A DNA stretch of 64,000 nt from Streptomyces kurssanovii (GTDB lineage: Bacteria; Actinomycetota; Actinomycetes; Streptomycetales; Streptomycetaceae): the NCBI RefSeq assembly GCF_014649695.1, contig NZ_BMTN01000026.1, forward strand, positions 1 through 64,000, read 5' to 3'. Positions 34,176 to 41,337 of this stretch are shown piece after piece (positions within the stretch are counted from its first letter, which is position 1; each line of letters opens with the position of its first letter). The notes beneath the pieces are model-generated. The model was not told where the DNA came from, made no database searches, and saw only the letters and a list, made by a program, of their open reading frames with translations. Made by a program: the position numbers and the translations under genes.

Positions 34176-34864
34176 CAGAACCGGACAGGCCCGCGGGCCC
34201 CGAAGAGCCGGCCCGTCAGGAGCGGGAAGCACGCTCCTCACGGCCCGTTCTGGAAATGGACCAGTCCGCCTCCGCCTCCGCGTACAACCCGGTGGCGGAC
34301 GATGACGGCGACGTCCGCAAAGCCGGCCGCTTCTGGTCGGTGCGGCGGGTGCCCGCCGGGCTGCTCGCCCTCGTCGTCGTCGTGGGCGCGGGGCTGCTGC
34401 TGTACGACGTCGCCGCCGTGCGTGCCGGCCGTCCCGCGATGCGCTGGCGGCGGTGGCTCGCCGACCACCTCGCCGAATGGCGCCTGGACGAGATCGCGGT
34501 GCTCGCCGCGGCCGGCGCGGTGATGCTGCTGGGTCTGTGGCTGATCGTTCTCGCGGTGACACCGGGGCTGCGGGCGCTGCTGCCGATGCGCCGGGACCGG
34601 CCCCATGTACGGGCGGGACTGCGCCGTGAGGCCGCGGCCCTCGTACTCCGCGACCGGGCCATGGAGGTCTCCGGCGTGCAGACGGTCCAGGTCCGTATGG
34701 GGCGTTCCCGCGCGTCGGTACGGGCGCGGGCGCACTTCCGCGACCTGGACGACGTACGCGCCGACCTCGACGAGGCACTCGGCGCCGCCTTGGAGGAACT
34801 CGGCCTCGCGAGGCCCCCGGAGCTGGCCGTGCACGTCGCCAGACCGCCCGCGAAGAAGAGGTGA
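34172..34864 (+). CDS. DUF6286-type membrane protein of the Asp23 operon
   Basis: A 230-residue protein. The first 60 residues are acidic and disordered-looking; two transmembrane helices follow (VPAGLLALVVVVGAGLLLYDVAAV and EIAVLAAAGAVMLLGLWLIVLAV), separated by about 28 residues. The C-terminal 100 residues carry an Asp23-like alternation (AAALVLRDRAMEVSGVQTVQVRMGRSRASVRARAHFRDLDDVRADLDEALGAAL). This is the architecture of AmaP-related membrane anchors. Translationally coupled to the second Asp23 gene. Confidence 0.8.
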   Translation: MTEPDRPAGPEEPARQEREARSSRPVLEMDQSASASAYNPVADDDGDVRKAGRFWSVRRVPAGLLALVVVVGAGLLLYDVAAVRAGRPAMRWRRWLADHLAEWRLDEIAVLAAAGAVMLLGLWLIVLAVTPGLRALLPMRRDRPHVRAGLRREAAALVLRDRAMEVSGVQTVQVRMGRSRASVRARAHFRDLDDVRADLDEALGAALEELGLARPPELAVHVARPPAKKR

Positions 34865-34870
34865 GGAACG

Positions 34871-35458
34871 GTGCAGGGGATGCTTCGAGCCGTCAACCGG
34901 GTCTTCCTCGGCCTCGCCGGGCTCGTCCTGCTGTGCGTCGGCGGCGCGGTCCTCGTGGCGGGTACGGGTCTCTCCGTCCCCTCGTGGTGGCCCTACGACG
35001 GACGGCACGACGTACTGCTGAGCGACGCCGACCGGACGCGCTGGCGCGACCAGGACTGGTGGTGGCCGGCCGTCATCGCGCTGCTCGCGCTGCTGCTCAT
35101 CCTCGGTCTGTGGTGGTTCTTCGCCCAACTGCGGCGCGCACGGCTGGCGGAGGTCCTGGTCGACAGCGGCGACGGCGAAGGCGCGCTGTTGCGGGGCCGG
35201 GCGCTGCAGGGTGCCCTGGAGGACGAGGCGGCGTCGCTCGAAGGCGTCTCGCGGGCGTCCGTCATGCTGACCGGCCGCCGGAACGCGCCGCAGGCGCGGG
35301 TGGCGCTGCACCTGGAGCCGGACGCCTCACCCGGCGGTACGCTGACGCGGCTCACGGACGAGGCGGTCGCGCACGCCAGGGACTCAGCGGGGCTGGAGGC
35401 CCTGCCGACGGAGGTACGGCTGTGGGCGGCGAAGCACCGGGCACGACGGGTGTCGTGA
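34871..35458 (+). CDS. AmaP-like alkaline shock membrane anchor
   Basis: A 195-residue protein with transmembrane helices at about 10-33 (VFLGLAGLVLLCVGGAVLVAGTG) and 62-87 (WWPAVIALLALLLILGLWWFFAQL), followed by a cytoplasmic domain (LQGALEDEAASLEGVSRASVMLTGRRNAPQARVALHLEPDASPGGTLTRLTDEAVAHARDSAGLEALPTEVRLWAA). In Staphylococcus AmaP tethers Asp23 to the membrane, and the layout here is the same. GTG start with AGGA four bases upstream; an ATG at 34880 is possible. Confidence 0.82.
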   Translation: MQGMLRAVNRVFLGLAGLVLLCVGGAVLVAGTGLSVPSWWPYDGRHDVLLSDADRTRWRDQDWWWPAVIALLALLLILGLWWFFAQLRRARLAEVLVDSGDGEGALLRGRALQGALEDEAASLEGVSRASVMLTGRRNAPQARVALHLEPDASPGGTLTRLTDEAVAHARDSAGLEALPTEVRLWAAKHRARRVS

Positions 35459-35767
35459 CGGTGGGGGCGGGGCCCCCGCGCGGGTTCCCCTCCCCGTCCC
35501 ATCCCGCTGTACGGATCGGCGGCTCCGCCGCGTGACGGGGCAGCCCCCGGGCCCTTACCGGGCTTCGCGCGGTGCCCTCAGCCTCCCCGACGAGGTGCCC
35601 CCCGGACGGGCCTGATTTCGCTGCGCGACATCCGGCTCGCCGGCAGAAGCAGATCCAGCCTGGACCGAGGCGCGCAGCCGGTGAGGGAGCCCCCGTACGG
35701 GCAGGGGGCCGGTGGGGAAGGGAACCCCGGTCCGGGAAGAGGTCCGGTGGGAAATACGCAGGCCGGG
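35459..35767. other. 309-base gap with degraded dispersed repeat
   Basis: No gene is supported. At about 35601-35645 the sequence CCCGGACGGGCCTGATTTCGC resembles the hairpin at 32240-32287 but has lost most of its pairing. The remainder is GC-rich filler between an operon end and a convergent operon end. Confidence 0.55.
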
Positions 35768-36523
35768 TCAGAAGCCGTGGCGCGCCCCGCCGTCGATCGG
35801 GAGCATGACGCCGGTCAGATAGGACGCCGCCGGCGAGAGCAGGAACGCCGCCGTGCGGCCGAACTCCTCCGGGGTGCCGTAACGCCGCAGCGGAATGGCC
35901 GCCTCGTTGGCCCTGCGTGCCGCCTCCGCGTCGCCCGACAGGGCGTCCAGCTCGCGGACGCGGTCCGTGTCGATGCGGGAGGGCAGCAGGCCGACCACGC
36001 GGATGCCACGTGGGCCCAGTTCGTTGGCCAGGGACTTGGCGAAGCCCGCGAGGCCCGGGCGGAGGCCGTTGGAGATCGTCAGGCCGGGGATGGGTTCGTG
36101 CACCGAACCGGAGAGCACGAAACCGATGACACCGCCTTCGTTGAGTTCGGCCGCGGCCGTGCGCGCCATGCGGACGGCGCCGAGGAAGACCGACTCGAAC
36201 GCGGCGGCCCACTGCTGGTCGGTGTTGTCCGCGGCGTAGCCCGGCGCCGGGCCGCCGACGCTGATGAGGACGCCGTCGAAGCGGCCGAAGTGCGCGCGGG
36301 CGGCGGCGACGAGGCGTTCCGCGGCGGAGGGGTCGGCGTTGTCGCAGGCGACGCCCACCGCGGCGGAGCCGAGTGCGGCCGCGGCGTCGGTGACCGTCTT
36401 CTCGTCGCGCCCGGTGACGACGACCTTCGCGCCGTCGGCGACGAGCGCCCGCGCGGAGGCGTTGCCGAGGCCCCTCGAGGCGCCGGTGACGATGTAGACA
36501 CGGTCCTTCAGTCCAAGATCCAT
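35768..36523 (-). CDS. SDR family oxidoreductase
   Basis: A 251-residue short-chain dehydrogenase. NAD(P) binding is VTGASRGLGNASARALVADGAKVVVTGRD (TGxxxGLG at about 13-20), followed by GVACDNADPS and VLISVGGPAPGYA in place of the usual NNAG. The catalytic Ser is expected around FVLSGSVHEPIPGLTISNGLRPGLAGFAKSLANELGPRGIRV; the usual YxxxK is replaced by ISNGLRPGL, so the standard Tyr-Lys pair is not evident and it may belong to an atypical SDR group. It follows the GH15 gene after four bases. Confidence 0.82.
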   Translation of the reverse strand: MDLGLKDRVYIVTGASRGLGNASARALVADGAKVVVTGRDEKTVTDAAAALGSAAVGVACDNADPSAAERLVAAARAHFGRFDGVLISVGGPAPGYAADNTDQQWAAAFESVFLGAVRMARTAAAELNEGGVIGFVLSGSVHEPIPGLTISNGLRPGLAGFAKSLANELGPRGIRVVGLLPSRIDTDRVRELDALSGDAEAARRANEAAIPLRRYGTPEEFGRTAAFLLSPAASYLTGVMLPIDGGARHGF

Positions 36524-36527
36524 GGCC

Positions 36528-38312
36528 CTATCCTGCCGTCCGCTGCCCGGTGAGCGCGAGGGCCGTGGTCACCAGTCCGATGTGGCTGAACGCCTGCGGG
36601 AAGTTGCCGAGGTGCTGTCCCGTCACCGGGTCGCACTCCTCGGAGAGGAGGCCCACGTCGTTGCACAGGCCGAGCAACTTCTCGAGCAGTTCGCGGGCCT
36701 CCTGCTCACGGCCCGTCATCCGCAGCGCGTCGGCCAGCCAGAAGGAACAGACCAGGAACGCGCCCTCGCGGCCGGGCAGTCCGTCGACCTGGGCGGCGTC
36801 CGGGGTGTAGCGGCGCACGAGCGGTCCACTGCCCAGCTCCCTCCACACCGCGTCGACCGTGCCGACGACCCGGGGGTCGTCCGGGGGCAGGAAGCCGACG
36901 CGCGGGATGAGAAGGACCGCGGCGTCGAGCTCCGTGGAGCCGTACGACTGGGTGAAGGTGCCGCGGACCGGGTCGAAGCCCTTCTCGCAGACCTCGCGGT
37001 GGATGTCGTCCCGCATGGCCCGCCAGCGTGCCGCGTCGCCGAGCAGCGACGGTTCGCTCTCAAGGGTGCGCACGGCGCGGTCGGCGGCGACCCATGCCAT
37101 GACCTTGGAGTGGACGAAGTGACGGCGCGGACCCCGGACCTCCCACAGACCCTCGTCCGGCTCGCGCCATGTGGACTCGAGGAAGCCGAGCAGGCTCAGC
37201 TGGATGTTCCAGGCGTGTCGCTCAGGTGCGAGACCGGCCTGCCTGGCCAGGTAGAGGGACTCGATGACCTCGCCGTAGACGTCGATCTGGAGTTGGCACC
37301 TCGCATCGTTGCCGACGCGGACCGGCGCGGAGCCGGCGTAGCCGCTGAGCCAGTCCAGCTCCATCTCGGGAAGGCGGCGTTCGCCGGCCAGTCCGTACAT
37401 GATCTGCAGATCGGCCGGGTCGCCGGCGACCGCCCGCAGCAGCCAGTCCCGCCAGGCCGCGGCCTCGTCCAGGTAGCCGACGGACACCATGGCGCTCAGG
37501 GTGAGGGTCGCGTCGCGCAGCCAGCAGAAGCGGTAGTCCCAGTTCCGTACACCGCCGATGTCCTCGGGCAGCGACGTCGTGGGTGCGGCGACGATGCCTC
37601 CGGTGGGGGCGTACGTGAGCGCCTTGAGAGTGATCAGGGAGCGCAGCACGGTGTCACGGTAGGGGCCCTGGTAGCGGCACTTCGACGACCAGGTCTCCCA
37701 GTCCTGGAGGCAGTGCTCCAAAGCCTCGTGCGGGTCGACGAGCGCGGGCCGCGGCTTGTGCGAGGGGTGCCAGGTGAGGACGAAGGCCACCTTCTCGCCC
37801 TCCTCGACCGTGAACGCCGAGCAGGTGCTGAAGTGCTGACCCCACGTCTTGACCTCCGGTTCGCTGCGCAGCCACACGGAGTCGGGCCCCGCGACGGCGA
37901 CCCGGTGGCCGTCCGCGCGGCGGACCCACGGCACCACGGAGCCGTAGTCGAACCGCAGCCGCAATGTGCCCGCCATCTCGACCGTGCCGCTCAGGCCCTC
38001 GACGATGCGGATGACGTCGGGCGCCTCGTCACGCTGCGGCATGAAGTCGAGGACCCGGACCTTGCCGGTGCGGGTCTGCCACACCGTTTCCAGCACCAGT
38101 GACGCGCCCAGATAGCGGCGGTCGGTGCAGGTGCCCGCGTCCTTGGGCGCGATCCGCCAATGGCCGTTCTCCTCGTCGCCGAGGAGGGCGGCGAAGCACG
38201 CGGCGGAGTCGAAACGGGGAAGGCACAGCCAGTCGATGGAGCCGTTCTTGCCGACCAGCGCAGCGGTCTGCAGATCGCCGATGAGGGCGTAGTCCTCGAT
38301 ACGTTGCGTCAC
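36528..38312 (-). CDS. glycoside hydrolase family 15 protein (glucoamylase/trehalase-like)
   Basis: A 594-residue cytoplasmic enzyme. MTQRIEDYALIGDLQTAALVGKNGSIDWLCLPRFDSAACFAALLG is the N-terminal beta-sandwich start of bacterial GH15 proteins. The (alpha/alpha)6 barrel includes GGVRNWDYRFCWLRDATLTLSAM and EPDEGLWEVRGPRRHFVHSKVMAWVAADRAV, the substrate-binding and acidic catalytic regions. Actinobacterial members include the mycobacterial trehalase (Rv2402-like), and trehalose is a main Streptomyces reserve, so trehalase or glucoamylase activity is likely. No signal peptide. First of a two-gene unit with the SDR. Confidence 0.9.
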   Translation of the reverse strand: MTQRIEDYALIGDLQTAALVGKNGSIDWLCLPRFDSAACFAALLGDEENGHWRIAPKDAGTCTDRRYLGASLVLETVWQTRTGKVRVLDFMPQRDEAPDVIRIVEGLSGTVEMAGTLRLRFDYGSVVPWVRRADGHRVAVAGPDSVWLRSEPEVKTWGQHFSTCSAFTVEEGEKVAFVLTWHPSHKPRPALVDPHEALEHCLQDWETWSSKCRYQGPYRDTVLRSLITLKALTYAPTGGIVAAPTTSLPEDIGGVRNWDYRFCWLRDATLTLSAMVSVGYLDEAAAWRDWLLRAVAGDPADLQIMYGLAGERRLPEMELDWLSGYAGSAPVRVGNDARCQLQIDVYGEVIESLYLARQAGLAPERHAWNIQLSLLGFLESTWREPDEGLWEVRGPRRHFVHSKVMAWVAADRAVRTLESEPSLLGDAARWRAMRDDIHREVCEKGFDPVRGTFTQSYGSTELDAAVLLIPRVGFLPPDDPRVVGTVDAVWRELGSGPLVRRYTPDAAQVDGLPGREGAFLVCSFWLADALRMTGREQEARELLEKLLGLCNDVGLLSEECDPVTGQHLGNFPQAFSHIGLVTTALALTGQRTAG

Positions 38313-38342
38313 GCTCCGGCGTGTGCCCGCCAGAAGGGGACG

Positions 38343-39128
38343 CTAAGCAGCCGCGGGAGCCGCCTCGGGCGTGGTCCGCTCCGCCGCAGCCAGGTCGCGC
38401 CTCTCCCGCCGTACGAGAATCACCCAGCCGACGGGCACCGCCGCGGCGAAGAGCCACCACTGCACGGCGTACGCCATGTGGGCGCCGATGGAGTCGTGGT
38501 CCGGGGTCGGGATCATCTCGGGGCTGCCGCCCGCGGGCTTCGGCGCCGTCTGCTCCAGATAGCCGCCGAGCACCTGCCGGTCCAGCAGTTGCGCCTGCTG
38601 CTCGCTGTTGATCAGCATCACCTGGCGGGGCGGCAGTCCCTTCAGGTCCTTGATGCCGCTGGCGCCGGTCGTCTCGTCGGCCTTGAGCCGGCCGGTGACG
38701 GTCACGGTTCCCGCGGGCGCGGCAGGCACCTCGGGGAAGGCCTTCTGGTCGGCGGCGGCGGGGACCCAGCCGCGGTTGACGAGGACGGCACGGCCGTCGG
38801 CCAGTACCAGCGGGGTCAGTACGTGGAAGCCGACGCGGTCGTCGGCGTTGGTGCGGCGGCGGACGACCATCTCGTGGTCGGTGTCGAAGATGCCGGTCGC
38901 GGTGATCTGCCGCCAGTAGTCGGAGCGCGGGACGGTGTGCCCGGGGGAGGTCAGCTCCTCCATCGGCACCGGCTTCGCCTCGAGGTTCCGTGCGATCAGG
39001 GCGTTCTGCTCGACCCTGCGCTCGTGCCGGTGCAGCTGCCAGAAGCCCAGCTCGATCATCGTGGGGATGAGAACGAGGCCGATGAGGGTGAGGATCACCC
39101 ACTGCCGGGACAACAGGAAGCGGTACAC
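38343..39128 (-). CDS. SURF1 family protein
   Basis: A 261-residue protein with two transmembrane helices at the ends: YRFLLSRQWVILTLIGLVLIPTMIELGFWQLHRHERR at the start and AYAVQWWLFAAAVPVGWVILVRRERRD near the C-terminus. The loop between carries RQITATGIFDTDHEMVVRRRTNADDRVGFHVLTPL and VLVNRGWVPA, the SURF1/Shy1 signatures. SURF1 helps assemble heme a-containing cytochrome oxidase. GTG 39128 is preferred over an ATG 11 codons upstream because homologues begin at this helix. Confidence 0.9.
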   Translation of the reverse strand: MYRFLLSRQWVILTLIGLVLIPTMIELGFWQLHRHERRVEQNALIARNLEAKPVPMEELTSPGHTVPRSDYWRQITATGIFDTDHEMVVRRRTNADDRVGFHVLTPLVLADGRAVLVNRGWVPAAADQKAFPEVPAAPAGTVTVTGRLKADETTGASGIKDLKGLPPRQVMLINSEQQAQLLDRQVLGGYLEQTAPKPAGGSPEMIPTPDHDSIGAHMAYAVQWWLFAAAVPVGWVILVRRERRDLAAAERTTPEAAPAAA

Positions 39129-39200
39129 GGCTTCGACCGTACCTGCTCGGCGCAGGGCCACGGACGGTGGGTCCCCGCCCGTGGCCCGGCCGGGCGCAGG

Positions 39201-39434
39201 TCACACCCTGTCGACAATGCCGGCCCTCCCCTCGGCGCGGGCGCAGTGGGCGCCGCAGTACCAGTGGCCCTCGACCTCGACGCCCTGGCCGATGATCTGC
39301 ACCCGGCAGTGCTCACAGATGGGCGCCATCCGGTGGATGGCGCAGGAGAAGCAGTCGAAGACGTGCACCGCGCCCTGCGCGTGCACCTCGAAGGACATGC
39401 CGTAGTCGTTTCCGCAAACCTCACAACGTGCCAT
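39201..39434 (-). CDS. Cys/His-rich small zinc-binding protein
   Basis: A 77-residue protein with four Cys pairs: CEVCGND at the N-terminus, CFSC, CEHC, and CGAHC near the end, together with His residues, fitting two treble-clef or ribbon zinc sites. HRMAPICEHCRVQIIGQGVEVEGHWYCGAHCAR resembles a metallothionein-like LIM/zinc-ribbon arrangement. It is a conserved hypothetical protein of actinobacteria as far as I recall. It lies 72 bases upstream of SURF1 on the same strand and may share its transcript. Confidence 0.78.
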   Translation of the reverse strand: MARCEVCGNDYGMSFEVHAQGAVHVFDCFSCAIHRMAPICEHCRVQIIGQGVEVEGHWYCGAHCARAEGRAGIVDRV

Positions 39435-39497
39435 GCGCCACAGGGTGAAACGCTTCGGCGCCCCGGGCGAGCGGGCGGCGGGCGAGTCGCGCCCGGT

Positions 39498-40499
39498 TCA
39501 CTCCGATGCGGGTGTCCGTCCGGTCGAGGCGTCCGGCGCGGGGGCGACGTCGCGCAGCAGCTGGGTGAAGGCGCCCTCGTCGACGACCGGAGTGCCGTAC
39601 GAGGCGGCCTTGACGGTCTTGGACGTCGCCGCGTCCGGGTCGTTGGTCACCAGCAGACTCGTGAGCCGGGACACGCTCGTGGCGACGTGCAGGCCCGCCT
39701 CGACGGCCCGGTCCTCGAGCAGTTCACGCTCCACGGAGGTGTCGCCGGAGAAGGCGACCCGCATGCCCTGCACCAGCTGCCCGCCCGGCCGGTACCTCCC
39801 CGGGTTGGGGTACGGGCACGGCGGCCGCTTGCGTGACGGCCGCCAGCTGCTGTGTCCGTACGACAACTGGTGGCCGACGCGCGGGGCCGCGGGAGCGTCC
39901 GACCACTCCGTCAGCGGCCGGCATTCGAGCAGCGGCAGCCGCACACCGTCGCGGGCCGCGGTGTGCAGGCTCGGGCGGAACGCCTCGGCGAGCACGCGGG
40001 CGTCGTCCAGGGCGTGGTGCGCGCGCTGCTGCACGACCCCGTAGTGCGCGGCCAGCGACTCGAGCTTGTGGTTGGGCAGCGGGAGCCGCAGCTCCTTGGC
40101 GAGCGCGATGGTGCACAGTCGATGCCGGGTCGGCGCCGCGCCGCGCGCACGCGCGTACTCCCTGGCGATCATGGACCAGTCGAAGGTGGCGTTGTGCGCG
40201 ACCAGGACCCGGCCGTCGAGCCGCGCGGAGAGCTCGTCGGCGATGTCCCCGAACAGCGGGGCGCCTTCGAGCGCCTCGCTCGTCAGACCGTGGATCCACA
40301 CCGGTCCGGGGTCGCGCTCCGGGTTGACGAGCGTGTACCAGTGGTCCTCGACGTCGCCGTGGGTGTCGAGGCGGTAGACGGCAGCCGACACTATCCGGTC
40401 GTCACGGGCGAGGCCGGTGGTCTCCACGTCGACGACCGCGTACCCCTGTGGGTACGCGGCCGGCCACGTCGTCGCTGCGGTCCTACGGTCGTCGAGCAT
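39498..40499 (-). CDS. DEDDh exonuclease with C-terminal BRCT domain
   Basis: A 333-residue protein. The exonuclease domain has all DEDDh residues: AVVDVETTGL (Asp 24, Glu 26), VLVAHNATFDWSMI, and QRAHHALDDARVLAEAF. A basic spacer (SSWRPSRKRPPCPYPNPGRYRPGGQ) leads to a BRCT domain (GMRVAFSGDTSVERELLEDRAVEAGLHVATSVSRLTSLLVTNDPDAATSKTVKAASYGTPVVDEGAF). The fusion resembles DNA polymerase III epsilon-like repair nucleases. An open frame extends far upstream, but homology starts at the ATG at 40499. Confidence 0.9.
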   Translation of the reverse strand: MLDDRRTAATTWPAAYPQGYAVVDVETTGLARDDRIVSAAVYRLDTHGDVEDHWYTLVNPERDPGPVWIHGLTSEALEGAPLFGDIADELSARLDGRVLVAHNATFDWSMIAREYARARGAAPTRHRLCTIALAKELRLPLPNHKLESLAAHYGVVQQRAHHALDDARVLAEAFRPSLHTAARDGVRLPLLECRPLTEWSDAPAAPRVGHQLSYGHSSWRPSRKRPPCPYPNPGRYRPGGQLVQGMRVAFSGDTSVERELLEDRAVEAGLHVATSVSRLTSLLVTNDPDAATSKTVKAASYGTPVVDEGAFTQLLRDVAPAPDASTGRTPASE

Positions 40500-40607
40500 G
40501 GTCACAGAGAATACGGGCAGACACCGACAGCCCTGTCCCACCCCCATCGCCCGGAGGCCGGGGTGTGGCTCCTCGTCCCCAACTTCCGTGCGTGAGAGGC
40601 TCCCCGG

Positions 40608-41330
40608 ATGAGTGAAGCGACCGGCGGCGAGAGCCACGACGAGGCGCACCCCGGTGGACTCGGCACCCGCCTCAACTGGCTGCGCGCCGCCGTCCTCGGC
40701 GCGAACGACGGCATCGTCTCGACGGCGGGCATCGTCGTCGGTGTCGCCGGCGCGACGGACTCGCGGCCGGCGCTGCTCACCGCGGGCCTCGCCGGACTGC
40801 TCGCCGGTTCGATGTCGATGGCGGCAGGCGAGTACGTGTCCGTCTCCACGCAGCGCGACTCGGAGATGGCCGCGCTGGCGGTGGAGAAGCGTGAACTGAA
40901 GGAGCAGCCGGAGGCCGAACTGGACGAGCTGACCAGCATGCTGGCGGACCGCGGCCTGTCGGAGGAGGTGGCCAGGGAGGCCGCCGTGCAGCTCACCGAC
41001 CGGGACGCGCTGCGCGCGCACGCCCGGGTGGAACTCGGCATCGACCCCGACGAGCTGACCAACCCCTGGCAAGCGGCGGGCGCCAGCTTCCTGGCGTTCA
41101 CCGTCGGTGCGCTGCTGCCGCTGCTGGCGATCGTGCTGCCGCCGGCATCGGCCCGCCTGTACGTCACGGTCCTCTCGGTCCTCGCTGCGCTGGCGCTGAC
41201 CGGCTGGTGGAGCGCCCGGCTGGGTGCTGCCGCGGCCGGGCCCGCCGTCCTGCGCAACATGTGCGGCGGGGCGCTCGCCATGGCGGTGACGTACGCCGCC
41301 GGTTCGGCGCTCGACGCGGCGGGTGTCTGA
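40608..41330 (+). CDS. VIT1/CCC1 family iron/manganese transporter
   Basis: A 240-residue membrane protein. LNWLRAAVLGANDGIVSTAGIVVGVAGA and LAGLLAGSMSMAAGEYVSVSTQRDSE are the conserved helix 1-2 region with the metal-binding Asp and Glu. A cytoplasmic amphipathic stretch (LEKRELKEQPEAELDELTSMLADRGLSEEVAREAAVQL) sits between helices, as in vacuolar iron transporter relatives, and three more helices end the protein. It exports or stores Fe2+/Mn2+ in family members. It is convergent with the NACHT gene, with seven bases between stops. Confidence 0.9.
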   Translation: MSEATGGESHDEAHPGGLGTRLNWLRAAVLGANDGIVSTAGIVVGVAGATDSRPALLTAGLAGLLAGSMSMAAGEYVSVSTQRDSEMAALAVEKRELKEQPEAELDELTSMLADRGLSEEVAREAAVQLTDRDALRAHARVELGIDPDELTNPWQAAGASFLAFTVGALLPLLAIVLPPASARLYVTVLSVLAALALTGWWSARLGAAAAGPAVLRNMCGGALAMAVTYAAGSALDAAGV

Positions 41331-41337
41331 GGTGGTG

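Noticed and set aside
38160-39836. 558-codon plus-strand frame
   Set aside because: It runs antisense to SURF1, the Cys-rich gene and the exonuclease, each with recognisable motifs.
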